A stretch of 64,000 nt of DNA. Source: Trichuris trichiura. Taxonomy: Eukaryota > Nematoda > Enoplea > Trichinellida > Trichuridae. Below are positions 45,023 through 57,335 of the stretch, in pieces. The notes beneath the pieces are model-generated. The model ran no database searches. It was not told the DNA's origin and saw nothing but the letters and a program-made list of their open reading frames with translations. The first letter of the stretch is position 1, and each line of letters opens with the position of its first letter. Position numbers and translations under genes: made by a program. The DNA lies in the NCBI GenBank assembly GCA_037903355.1, contig JBAJFE010000025.1:1364001-1428000 (forward strand). The letters are read 5' to 3'.

Positions 45023-46528
45023 CAAAGATTTTATAGGATCCCTATTGCGTCATTGACATTGTGCACATCGCCTTATTCATTTTGTTTTTTAACTTTCACC
45101 TACGCTGAAAGGCACGTAACCAACGGGAGAACGGTTTGATGGGTGCACTTGCCTGCCTGGATGGGGCGGGTTGTTCTTGCAGTGCCAATGCCTGTTTTTT
45201 ATCTGATCTTCTGAGCGAGCTCATACTTGTGCATTCATTTAATGATAGAGAGCTGCATACAGTCGACCGTTAGCTCACCAAGGCAGTGCTACTTGTCCGC
45301 GATTCTCTATGTTCTTGTGCCTTTCCGCTTGGCAGTATCCGTTGCCTCGCTCAGATAGTCTTATCCTCCTCAACCAAGTTGCACATTGTTGACATTTTGC
45401 TCGTTATACTTGAAAGTTGACCCAAAGCAACAAATAGAGCAGTGCTGCATATCACGACCTTCCTTATAAGCGGTCGTCTCTGTTTACTTATTTTTTGCTG
45501 CCCTCGCGATCCGGTAAAAACTAATTACTTGCCTGCTCGTACTGTTGCGCAGTAGCCATTGCGACAGTTTAAGCTAAGCTTAGTTGGTACAAGTCTTTTT
45601 TCGTTACTTCGAAGTTTAGCCTGTTCCAACAGCTGCTATTTTCATCTCTTTGAAATGAGCCTTCAGTTTGTATTTAAGTGCCAAAATGCCCGAGCATATT
45701 TTCAGCCTTGTCGTCAACACATCCAATTGACCCCTACGCTCCTAGTATGGTAATTGCTTTGTTTATATATTCAAGAAAATTTGCAGCATTCCTGCACGCA
45801 TTGTCGTGCGTTAATATATAGTAGTCTAATATAATTTTATTCAGCGAACATGGACACCTGTTGCTGCATACATTCGTTGATTCTTTATGGTCGTCAGCTA
45901 GTTCACTCCGCTCTCCTGTTTTTCCCAAACATGGTAAATGACTTGGTAAGTTTAGCTTTTTTTTTCATTTTTAATCGTAGAATGTAGAAGACGTTTTATA
46001 GACGAAATGACGACTGAACCTGCGCGCGCACGCGTCTTCCATTGCTGCTGGCAAAAAAGGCGGCTTTCTCGTCCTCCGGTAAGTGTTACGTTTATTTATT
46101 TCTTTACTGGTATCGTAGATGTCTGCGTATATCCTTTTCAATTATATATATATATATATAATTGATAATGATATACTCTTATATCTACAGTAGTGATCTG
46201 CTTTGACGGAAGATGTGATGGTTTCCGTAAAAATACCACACTTCAGAATGTGCCATCATCTCATCAGCTGAAGCGAGTGATCGAAATTAGTGTTTGCTTT
46301 TATCTGTATTACAGGCAGTGTTTTAAATTGGGCGTTGTGTAGAATACGTAGGCAAGATATGTAATCCCGAAAATCTTTAGGCAATGTATGCAACACGTAA
46401 GACTTCGTACATTTCCTAATGGTAAACAGGCAAAGTATCAAATCGACTTTTCTCGTCTGTCCTTACAAGCCTACAGTAGCGACACCTATGGGACAGAGTG
46501 GGTTACTTTGCCGGCTGTACTTTTTTTA

Positions 46529-46650
46529 TGCCTCAGCTTAGGCTAGGGCGGAACAGAGTAGCCGACAAGAGTGCGAGAAGAATTGGATATTTTGCTCGTA
46601 GAGCCTTGTCAGCTATCGGGTTCTGCCCTAGCCTAAGCTTAAAGCAAAAT
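46529..46650. repeat. TTAGGC-type inverted repeat, copy C
   Basis: The arms are CAGCTTAGGCTAGGGCGGAA and the inverse GTTCTGCCCTAGCCTAAGCT, facing inward around about 70 nt. The right flank AAAGCAAAATATAACAGC is the inverse of a flank at copy A (near 6935), showing a common origin. Confidence 0.65.
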
Positions 46651-48150
46651 ATAACAGCCACAATGTAGCGAGAAAACTATATGTATACATATATGAGCGA
46701 TCGTTAGATTTTTCCCAAATCAGACGGACCCAACATAGCTCTACCCTATTTAGATGAGGTACTTTCGCTTGAGAAGTCGAATTGTGTCGCGGGGAAAGAT
46801 TCACCATTTTCTTTGTCTGTTGTTTGGCTGACGTTGCATCATTGGCAGCTTGTTGAAGCGTTTCCTTTCGTAAATCAATTACGGGCGATTCTATTTCTCA
46901 GTTTGTCGTCACACGGGGAGTTGAGAGGCAAAAGCGAAAGTCCGCGGAGAACTTCTGTCTTGGTCAGAGGCGCAGCTACCATTCGAAGTGTTTATTTGAT
47001 TGGCGGCCAATCAATAATTGTATAGTTTGCTATTTTTGACGTTCGGTCAAGCGGCAATAACCTGATTTGGTGCAAACTTGAACCGGAATTAATCACACTT
47101 TTTCTTTGCTGCTCTACTCCGATGCGTATCCAGGCGACTTAACAAACGATGGATAATAATTCATCTATGCAACGTTGGAAAATCGATCAATTTCCTTAGT
47201 CGTTGTACCGTAAATGAATTGTAAACTTTTCAAAAGTTCACTGGCCATATCGTCTGCTACGATGAACATATTCCACTTGTTAGACTTTTACTCAGGCAAA
47301 TGAATTATTGCCCTAACGCACCATAGGGCATCGCGAAAGCCAGGCAGCGCCGTATGCTCTTCTTTCTTAAGACGTAAGGCACTACTATTCATCTCAATGA
47401 ATCAAACATCAAAACGCTTATATAAACTGCTGTAGAATTTATATTGGCTTATAAAATTTGAATTAATTACTTTCGTAAGAACTGCGCAACTTCACAGCGT
47501 TCGGCAGTTGGTTTTTGTTTAAGATAGACTACGTGACGCGTCAGAAGCGTCCGATGCATAATTCAAAATGTTCTCAGCGCTTTGACGAGTTTCGAGAAGT
47601 GCTTTTCGTTCCTTTCGAGTCTGTCGAGCACGTGAAGCGTACGTACAAGCGTAGAACAGCCGCGTTGCTGCCATTTGACAAATTGCCTATTGGCAGTATT
47701 CTTTTCGAAACATGTTAACTTGTGGTAGCGGTGGTCCCCGCGCGAAAATGCGATTAGATTAGTTGACTTTCAAGCGAAATGATTAAACTGAACCAATCGA
47801 CCGCCGCGAAAGAATTTTCTGCTCCGCTCGGAATACGCCATCGTTGAATCTTCGCTAATCTGTACCGGCAAACGTACAAAGCAAAAAAAGGCATCAATAA
47901 GCGTTATTGCGTTTTCCCGTAGTCGCGTTACGTTGGTCGACCCAAAACCCTTTGATTTACTTCATTGACGTTAGTGGGCCCCCTTTTTCGATTGGTGATT
48001 TGCAATTCAGCTTTGTTTTTGACAACGATTCAATAAGCGCAGGAAATTCCCTCCGCGTCCGAAGGTTTGTCGATAAGGCAGAAACGTCGTTATCTCTCTT
48101 ATCAGCTTGCAGAGTTTGAATTTCAAACTTGACGCGTCGGTAGCCAATAA

Positions 48151-48444
48151 GCGTTGATCAACAGGTTTTGAAAATGTACAAATTTGCATAGATGTAAAAG
48201 CGTTGATCAACAGGTTGCGGAATTGTAAAAATTTGCACATAGGTAAAAGCGTCGATCAACAGGTTTTTAAAATGTAAAAATTTGCATAGAGATAAAAGCG
48301 TTGGTAAACTAGTTTTGAAAATGTAAAAATTAGCATAGAGGTAAAAGCGTTAATCAACAGGTTTTGAAAATGTAAAAATTTGCATAGATGTAAAAGCGTT
48401 GATCAACAGGTTTTAAAAATGTAAAAATTTGCATAGAGGTAAAA
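48151..48444. repeat. minisatellite, six 49-bp units
   Basis: Units start at about 48151, 48200, 48249, 48298, 48347 and 48396. Each begins GCGTTGATCAACAGG and continues to AATTTGCATAGAGGTAAAA, with scattered substitutions. Spacing is 49 bp throughout. Four of the units keep the ATTTGCAT octamer. Confidence 0.95.
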
Positions 48445-49289
48445 AAGGGGTTGAGACGTTCCTAACGAGCGCTTAATTTATTATCAACGAGTTTTCTATG
48501 CTGCCGTTGCAGCCTTATAATAAGGAAGGACATGTCGCAGTTCGTTCCATTAGAAATGTTTACTTTTTGGTGCGAAATTTAAAATGTTTTACATTTTTGC
48601 GGCCTTGAAGAGCCTTGTTGACATCTGTTTCGTTATGTCATCCGTTTCGTCGGATAAACACTTGACGCATTGAGTGGAAAAGCGGACAACAGACGGCTGT
48701 CACTTGGCTCTTTGATGGCAATGTTTTCGTCGACGCGCTCGGTAGAAGAGCGCGCTTTGCTATCCTGTTGTTACGTTGTCGAAAAGTGTTTACACTTATT
48801 TTGCATATCAAAACGAGTCATTGGGCGTTTTTTCAACGGAAAAAATGCCCAACACTTTCGAGCAAACAAACATTTTGCATCAAATAGCTCTTCGACGAAT
48901 ATGTTGAACATGTTAGGTCACGTGCATCAACGAATCGAAATTCATTTAGTGGTCAAAGCGCTAAGATTCATCGTAAATTAAATTACGCAACTTGTCGCCT
49001 ATTGTTCGCGGATTAGACTGTAATGGTTAGGTACCATTGGCAACGTTATGTCAATATTCGAATGCTAATAAGTATTGATAGGTAGAGCGCGCAAATTGAT
49101 CAACTTTATTCGCTATGGCCAAAGTTACAACTTTACAAGTGGCAATTTCGTAATAAGCGTCCGTACATTAAAAGCAGACGACATTCCGATGGGAAAAATC
49201 TTTAACTTCCATTTCTCCCATTCAACTGCCTTCCCGCCCGTTGTAGTTCCGATGGTCGCGAAATTGCAGACTATTTATTAAGTGGGAGT

Positions 49290-49330
49290 ATACGCAAAAG
49301 AGGCGAAGTTGCTTCGCCTCTTTTGCGTAT
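49290..49330. repeat. perfect short hairpin, 19-bp stem
   Basis: ATACGCAAAAGAGGCGAAG and its exact complement are separated by TTG. It is not followed by a T run and lies in gene-poor DNA. It could be a hairpin RNA or a MITE remnant. Confidence 0.8.
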
Positions 49331-51497
49331 GGATTCCGTCCGTTTGGCAACTCTTTTTGCAATGTATTCTCGTCGCAACATTTTGAAGAATAGTTGGCAT
49401 TTTTCCCTATTTGCTCTTCGCTGATCAACACGTCGCCAAGAGGGCAGTTCAGCGTTTTAAAATGTTTTCATTTGTCCCGTTGAGCTCACCATTTCGACAG
49501 CAATGGGATAACAAATATTTGTCATTTCTGCTAGGCGCACTTTGATCAACGTTTGTTACGTCAAAGAGGCGGAAGAGGGACCAGTTGCGACGGCTTTAAA
49601 CGAACTACTATTTTTTAGCCGTCCCACAGATGGTCTTCGCTGCCAACCAGAAATTCACCTTCTAAGGCATACGCTTTCCAGCCTGCTTGCTTAGCGAATG
49701 CCTAAGGCTCAAGTTTAAAAACGAAGGTTTTTGAGACGATTTCCGTACGTTGTAATCTGCCTAAGCGAATTGGGTAAAACCTTAATATAAGACAGAAATA
49801 AATGGGCCGTAGGATCAAACTGTCAGCCGATTGTTGGGCCCAAAACCTGCGCCTTACAATGGATGTCCTAGCCGGCTCGACTGAGAGATTAACTACGCGG
49901 CGCTGCGTTCGCTTGTAAGAGCTGGAACGAAGCGCCATTGCGCATGAAAAATAACGCGCGCTCTTTTAATGAGCCTTTGCGAGCTATCGCTTTGAAAACA
50001 TGTCCATTTTTTCAACGTCATACAGCGCTTAGTGAAATTGGATCGCGCCCGAGATGTGTTTATGTCCAAAGGCGCAAATGCCTACGCGTTTTTCTTGTTT
50101 ATCCAATTTGCATTCAGCGCGGTCGGCTCTTTCAAAGCTTGTCGACTACTAGGACGACTAAAAAAAAATTAACTTAAAATGCAGTGCGCAAATGCGCGCC
50201 GAGCAACCACTACTTATTCGCCCCTTTTTCGGTAGTCGGAAATTGTGCTGTGCCGATCGATTTGGGCGAAAATTGCAACTGCCTTTTTTGGGAAGCGGAA
50301 AAATGTTCGCTTTGACCGTTTCGACGAGGCAGCCGACTTCTTTTTCCCAATGCGCGCTCGCTTGCTTTTATTGCTTCCGTTGAAGGACGTTGGCGCCTAG
50401 GGCACATTCCCTATCAACCATTAGTACTTTGCCAACAAGTCGTAATGCTTTCGCATATTTCTGCTGAGATTCTTTTTTGTTCACCTATCCGTCACGTGAC
50501 TATGCTTAAGCGCTTTTGGCGTCGCCTGTTTTGACCCTTCAAAAGCCGACAATGAGCCACCGCTGTTGCCGTCCATTTCTGCAATGCCCGTAAGAAGATG
50601 GGAGACGCACAAGTCCAAGTGTTCAATAACGCTTTGACTAGTTGAAGCCTGGAAATAACGCATAATATAATCGTTCGATCTTTGAGCGAAAGGGTTCACA
50701 TCCTTATTTTCTATACTTATTCTGTCGCTAGCCAGCTGCTTAGGAAAAGTTGTTCAATCGCATGCGGCTTATCGAAGTTTAGTCGAAAACACTTAGCAAC
50801 ACCAACTAGAAGGGTATACCGTTGCTTGAGTGGCTTTAATTTGGCCGATGCCCTCTTAGCAATGGAGTGTATGGTCGTCGGGCGGGAAAATAACAATACC
50901 AGTCATTGAGTTGGCTGTGCAGTTGGCTATCACTTATCGATAAACAAGTCGTCGTCGTCGTCGTCGTTGTTGGCTTCAAATTGCCAGCCGCATATTTCGA
51001 CCAAAGTTTGCCGCCGCCAGACGAGAAGGCTCCCGGCGATTTGTAGGTTTTTTTCCCTTGATTCACTTCCACCGGAATGAAACGGCGCAAAGCTGCAACT
51101 TTTTCACGGATCGCTGAAGCAGCACGAATAGCCCTATCGGAGCAGCAGTTATTGCTTCGTATATGTTATCACTTCACTTCTCTGTCGGCTGCCGACTAGA
51201 TTGGCGCCAGCTTGGCGAAGATCGATAGGCCATCTCCTGTCAAACTGAGCCGCCGCCGCCGTCGTGTTTGCTTTCTCTCCAGTAGCCATTACGCAGACTC
51301 AGTTTAGTTGTCCCGTTGACAAGCGGTCTCCAAGTTGGTGTGGCCTTTTCTAGCCACTTTCGTTTGCATACTTAGTGTCAGCAGGTATAGACAAACTCGT
51401 TGCGCGCGCTCGCGCATCCTCAATGCTTCAGCTTTGATCCAATGTCGTTTCAGCGGTATATCTCCTCATATCTCGACTACTACTTGTCATATTAAAA

Positions 51498-52325
51498 ATG
51501 AACGTTGGCGACATGGTCGAGTTGAACGTAGGCGGTAGCCAGTATAGCATACTTTTGCGTACGCTACTGTCCGATCCTATGTCCTGTCTGGCCGGATATT
51601 TTGGTCGGTTGGCATTGAAGCCACCGCCATGCTCGGACGGTCAGGATTTGAACCATGATCGTATGAGTCAAGATTCGTCGCAGGATTACTCGTGGATTGT
51701 CAAGTTGTCTCCCACTTCCTTTTTCATTGACAGAGACGGAGAGATGTTCAGGCATATTGTCAACTTTCTACGCAACGGCAAACTATGCCTACCTGAGCGT
51801 TTTGACGAAATGCAGTTGTTGCTTCAGGAGGCTCGCTTCTATCGTTTAAGCTCTTTGGAAAAGGCTTTACGAGATTCGCCGATGAACAAGGAATTGTCCG
51901 TAAGCGCGTTGAGTATCCCGAAGGCTTCGTCGTCGGCTGAACAGGGCCATATTTTGATAAGTTATCGCGGAACGTTCAACTTTGGTCGAGGCAGCCACTT
52001 GGACGCGAAATTTCGCAAACTCTACAGACTGCTCGTCTGCGGTAAGGTATCGTTATGCAAGGAAGTTTTTGGAGATGTTTTGAACGAAAGTCGCGACCCG
52101 GATCGAAGCGGCAACAATCAGTACACGTCCCGTATGTACTTGAAGCACAACAGCCTGGAATTGGCGTTTGATACTTTGGCTGAGCATGGCTTCACCTTAC
52201 TGGCAGCTTGCGCTTCGGGTGTTAATCCCGCCTGCGACCCGTCAAGCCGTCGGTCAACTGACAGCGAGGAGCAGCGGTGGAATCACTACAACGAATTCGT
52301 CTTCTTTAGACCGGGCGTTGCCTGA
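51498..52325 (+). CDS. KCTD8/12/16-type BTB (T1) protein with H1 domain, intronless
   Basis: 275 codons, a single exon. Residues about 4-125 form a BTB/T1 tetramerisation domain ([11 protein letters not shown], then [31 protein letters not shown]), interrupted by a short linker around residue 50. Residues about 150-235 match the C-terminal H1 domain of KCTD12/8/16 ([62 protein letters not shown]). It ends with the EFVFFR block. In vertebrates this group forms oligomers bound to GABA-B receptors and G-beta-gamma; that role here is inference. ATG 51498 fits the domain start. AATAAA follows at 52466. Confidence 0.93.
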   Translation: MNVGDMVELNVGGSQYSILLRTLLSDPMSCLAGYFGRLALKPPPCSDGQDLNHDRMSQDSSQDYSWIVKLSPTSFFIDRDGEMFRHIVNFLRNGKLCLPERFDEMQLLLQEARFYRLSSLEKALRDSPMNKELSVSALSIPKASSSAEQGHILISYRGTFNFGRGSHLDAKFRKLYRLLVCGKVSLCKEVFGDVLNESRDPDRSGNNQYTSRMYLKHNSLELAFDTLAEHGFTLLAACASGVNPACDPSSRRSTDSEEQRWNHYNEFVFFRPGVA

Positions 52326-52465
52326 GCAATCAAGCCATTAAGCCGGTTGTTTGACAAGCCTTTTTTGGCTATTCCAATTTCCCATCGGCGCCCCCCACTG
52401 TATACGCCGGCGCGAATTTGCCAATTTTGACAATATTCCGCCTTGCTTCTTCTTCTTCGCAAACG

Positions 52466-52471
52466 AATAAA
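52466..52471 (+). terminator. AATAAA polyadenylation signal, KCTD gene
   Basis: AATAAA lies about 140 nt after the stop codon, within ACGAATAAACATTTTG. Confidence 0.55.
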
Positions 52472-53940
52472 CATTTTGCCCAAATAAGGCATTGGCGATG
52501 GTAACTGTCTCCTCCTTCGAGGTCGCCTTAGCCGCGTTGGGCAACGATGGATAATTGATGGCGGTGCATTTTCGCTAAATAATCGCGAGATGGATGCGTC
52601 TTTTTTAGGCAGCCGCGTAAATAGCTAATGGACCTTCGAGCTTTTCCCGCGCGCGCGCCTTTCAAAAAGGATCTGCTGGTACCCTTTAAAACTCAGTCGC
52701 TGCTTGTCAGCCCCTATGCTGTTTTGGCGCCTTTAACTTGTCGATCATTTATGCCATTACGAATTAGCCCTATTATCGAAATGGGACAGACAATGACGAA
52801 ATTGCTTCCGACTATCCTCTACAGTTAGCAAGAAGCTCGTACAAGGCTTCAATAAGGCCTTAGATGAAGTGAGAGAGAGTTGAACTTATCGAGCCCGCGT
52901 AAACCTGCATATATCGACTCGACTGAACCGCATTCCCTTAGGCTGAAGCTATGACGTCGCGCTGCGTCTCTTGGACCCTCCTTAATCCGTTTCGATTTCC
53001 GATTAGGCTCTTTAAGCACCAACTCGTCTGAACTGGTTTATCCATCCTGGTTGTCTGTTTCCCCTGGGCGAGTGGAGCCTCAAACTTAACGAATTCATAA
53101 ATAAAAAAGTTGAAAGATAAGCCTATTGTACAAAACGAGCAATAGGGCTTTTTGGCGGCAAGTCCACTGTCCTTTATTTTATTCGTTTCAAAGTTGGCAA
53201 CGCAGTATTTGTAGTTGTTCGCGCTCGGATTGATTCTCCAAAAACGACGAGGTCTTGTTGCCTCCAACAGACGTAATCCGTCTTGCGGATGAGAACTTTA
53301 ATGGGACATATGGCCTTGTCCGGACGTTGCATGAATGGACAGTTTTTTCCTCGCATCTTTCGCGTAGTCTGTTCATGCAGCGGTTGGACGAGTTGCCACC
53401 GCGCCATTGCGGGCATTCGGAAATTTCTAATTTGTAGATTGAAGGGAGACGACGCGTAGCAATAGCAAATGGGGCGTAATCGACGTGAGGTGCTTGCAAT
53501 TTTTGTAAACAACGACACCCTTGAAGCTTTGTCCACCTTGTCGGCAAGGCCGTTACGCAAATCGAACAGTTGTTGAAGTCAGGTAGGCATTATTGAATTG
53601 GCTCGATCGATTGATCTCCTTTGTTGGCATTTTGCCGGACGAACCTGTACAAAACGAATGCCCCTATCTTCCCGACAGGCGGTCGATCAAAGCAGTGTCC
53701 CCATTGAAGCCATCTTTCCCATTTCAACAAGATAGGCATTAACGATTAGAAGCCTTTTTCTCTGGACAAAGTGAATCCCGAAAAGTTGACCGTCCTCTTG
53801 AATGTCACCGAAGCCGTAGGACATTTGCAAAAGGATTCCCAAAGGGCTAAACCTTCCTAGTAGACAAATGAGATGATTTAAATTTATGCCTCCAACCGGC
53901 TGGTAACAAGCCGAAGGAATTGATCATGCCATAGCCGGTT

Positions 53941-53964
53941 GTAGTAGTAGTAGTAGTAGTAGTA
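53941..53964. repeat. (TAG)n microsatellite
   Basis: About eight TAG/GTA units, followed by GGGTCCC sequence and an imperfect hairpin near 54009-54050. Confidence 0.85.
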
Positions 53965-56900
53965 AATGGGTCCCTAACCGCGAGAGGGTAGCTTGGGGGT
54001 CAGCCTAGCTTTCCCATCAGTTCATAGAACTTTGAACTGATCAGGGAAAGTTAACCAGACATGACGGATGATAACTGACAAGCTCCCTGCCCGCTCAGTG
54101 GCATATATACTCGCTCTAGTCCATCTTTCAATATGAGAATGTATCTAGTGTCAGTATGACGTAATTACAGAAGACCACATGGATGATCCAAAGGTGAACC
54201 TCAGTTCGGGATTTTGTCAAGCCCGAAAGTCATTATGCCTTACCAACAAAAAAGCTACTTTGCAAGAAGCGCTTTCGTTATCAGCTGGCAACCTGAAATG
54301 CACTGCTTTCATCCAAATTAGATGTCAAACAGCCCATACTAATTCTTTGGCGCGTTATCTTTTTTTAAAATTTGCATATAATGACAAACTGAAGAAAAAG
54401 CATCAGCGAACTGCCTTCAGGCGACAAACTTGCCACTAACAGCAGTCGGAGTCGATAAACGCTATCGTTTTTCCACTTTCGACTGATTAGACGTGGCTTT
54501 TCCGTCGCAAAAAATGTTTTTTAACTTTTAAATGTCTCATTGCGCGCCAGTTGTGTCCGAATGATTGTTATGCAAGTTTAAGATAAGACCAAATGTCCCT
54601 CAATTGATTTTTGGCAAATCAAAATGTCGCGTCTTCCAGCCGGCGCGCAACAAGTAAATACGCTTTTGGTTAAATAGCTTTCCTTTTTCCATTTCCTCAA
54701 CAACACCTCTTAGTTAACTTTCCAACCGCCGGCGATAGCGTCCCGCCGCCATCGTTGCCTATTTTTGGCTTACGAGGTTCGATCGAAAAAAAAGCAACCT
54801 CAGCAGGGGAAGTAGCTAACATGTTGGCGAGTCTTGGAGGAAAGCTCACTGGTGTCGCATGTATTTCGGCGGGAAATTTTTCTTAGTGCAATTTAATTCC
54901 CGCGGCTGTGACAAACATTTTTTTGTAGCTCGTGACGTAACGGACAAGAAAAGCAGCACAAACTTTGAATGGCATTATTAGCCCCTACGGAACGGAGAGC
55001 TATTGCTTCGAAGGCGCTGAATGACAGCATTGGTCAAAAAGAGCAGGGCGAAACGACGGAGCTTTGATGAATGGATGCACTTGGCATAGGCAGCGTATCA
55101 ACGGAGACCAATTGAGAAGTGTCAAAGAATATGAACTACGATAGTTATCCGTGGAATTTAACAAGCATCCAAGAGAGAGCGCGAGCGCGTAATTAAGCTC
55201 TCAACAAGGTATTAATACTTTCTCTTATCGTCCCGACATTATTCACAAACAGCGCGGACATATAAATTATCCAAACGAGCAAATCAGAATTGATAATGTT
55301 TTATCTCTAGTTGCACATTTGAGGATCGAAGCACGTTTTGCTTATAAGGCAATGAGTAATGTGCTGAGGCAAATAGGAGCGTCCAAATTATTACGTCCAT
55401 TACGATTTGCCATAAATGGAATTCTGCATTGCGTTTGCAGGCTGACAACTCGTACGCGGCTATGCCCAAGCGAGTGGAAAAATTGATTTGTTTTCCTTGG
55501 CACACCATCTCTGTATGCGTGAAATAATCAATACAGACTCATTGACAACTAAAGCTATGACATGTAACAATGCTACCAACTTTGTGCTTGACATAAATGA
55601 GGCTGTAGTGGAAAGACAATCCGATTAAGATGCTTTAAGGCGAAGTAGAGGAAAATAAGGCTGGATTTTGCCTTAACGCTTTGGAAGACAACCTTCCAAA
55701 TGTTTACATGCAAAGAAGATTCTTGCGTCAACCTTTTCCTGAACTGCGCACGTAAGCGATCAGCGCATAACTGAAATAGTAGCGTCGGAGAATTTCTAAA
55801 GTTTACCTTAAATGTCGATAATGCGTTTGCATACGTTGCCAATTGTCAATGCGCAAAGGTACGAGTTTGCAAATAACAACTTTGCCTGCTGTCGACAATT
55901 TGGCTATTCAACAACAGGCAATTGATGCAAATTGATTTCTTTATTAATTCATAGCGAATGAACGCGTTTTTCTAAAAATAGTGCGTCTTCTTCTACTTGC
56001 ATTTCTAAGGGCTAAACAAGATCAAACGGAATACTGCAACAGCGTACGCTTACGCCGAGAATGCTTGTCGCGCATCACCGATCTGATTTGTCGGTTGCGC
56101 GCTTCATTCCCTTGTTGAGTTGCAGCCTCATTTGGCTCCTTCAAAAGCTGATTGCTGTGTAGCGAAATGATAATAATAATAATAATAAATTATCGATTTT
56201 GGAGGAAGCTGTTGAAACGTAAAATGCTGCTTGCAATACGGTCAGAAAGAAAAAGTTAAAGCAAATAAAGTATTCTAAATAATTTTGCCATTTCTTAAGA
56301 ATGTACTGATAAGTGAAATAATGATGATTAATGCCACTGCGTAGACTAGTTGCAAGATAGCCCAAGGTCGTTGTTGTATCAATCATGACTTCATAGCGTC
56401 ACTACAACTTAATTAGAACGTCCTGAGTGTACTGTATTTCTTGTCGCAATTATTCATTGAATTTTTATTTACAAGCGCGGAGAACTTAGGACGCCAAAAA
56501 GTTCATTACGATAAAGAACGTGCACCAAATGCCACTGACATGTGAGGGTCCTCAAAGCAAGTAAAATTGGGACAGCACCTATGTATGCATTAAAGGAAGT
56601 TATGCCGGCGCACACAGATGCTAAAAACGTTCGCTATTTTCAAGTAATTTTTGCAATAGAACCTGACGATCATTTTTTGAAATGGTTACGGTAGGACTTT
56701 TTTAAAAAGCGGTTATTGCGTTAACTACGTTGTACCCAAGGGGCGGCTAAATTCTAAACGAAGAAAACTTTAATTTTAAAGAAGTAAACAAGCCACAATT
56801 AGAATAAGCTTACGCTTAAGGAGAGCAGTATGCAAATTTAATACGAGTTAATCATATGCCACGTGGCAGTTTACTTCTATACGCAAAACCTCCAGTAAGC

Positions 56901-57244
56901 GAAAATTTCTAGTCCACTATTGATTTTCATTGAGGTACGTATTTCTAATTTCTTTAAGAAAGCGTTGTCTCGTTTACTAATACGGTGAAATTGTTTATGA
57001 CTCGAAATGCTGCAGGGAACACCGATTAAGCAAGAAAAAATTGCATTGCTTACCTTAGACGGCGCAACGATCATTCTATACTTTGATTGTAAGCAAAGCT
57101 CAGCACTTCAGTCATAGTTATTGCGAAAACGGTATAAACGCGTCTTGTATCTTAACCGCCCCACCGTCTGAGAAATTCAGGTTCCTTTCTAGCAAGCGCG
57201 CCCTAAGTTTGTTATGCCTATATTGGGTAGCATGCCAATCACCT

Positions 57245-57335
57245 TTTTCTTACCCTTACTCAAACCTAAGCCAAGACAAAAACGTTATGTTTAATCTTAG
57301 GCTTAGGTAAGGGCAGGACAGGATGGCTGACAAAC
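57245..57335. repeat. TTAGGC-type inverted repeat, copy D
   Basis: It reads CTTACCCTTACTCAAACCTAAG, about 26 nt of spacer, then TTAGGCTTAGGTAAGGGCAG followed by GACAGGATGGCTGACAA. The layout (arms outward from a short spacer) is that of copy B. Confidence 0.6.

Larger units (their letters stand above)
45023..51497. other. gene-poor region between UGDH and KCTD
   Basis: No recognised gene. It contains an AT dinucleotide tract near 46143-46160, a TTAGGC-type repeat (46529-46650), the 49-bp minisatellite (48151-48444), a short perfect hairpin (49290-49330), and a GTC-type tract near 50950-50970. A TTTCAG acceptor ending at 51453 lies 44 nt before the KCTD start codon. Confidence 0.55.

Noticed and set aside
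53174..53560. Two overlapping minus-strand ORFs of 119 and 128 codons
   Set aside because: Low-complexity basic sequence without known motifs, open in two frames and also on the other strand; GC-rich chance openness is more likely than a gene.
53941..54100. TAG tract plus GGGTC as the same element as 5155-5200
   Set aside because: Beyond the microsatellite the similarity is only a few bases, and the other short match (GACAAGCTCCC) is in the opposite orientation.
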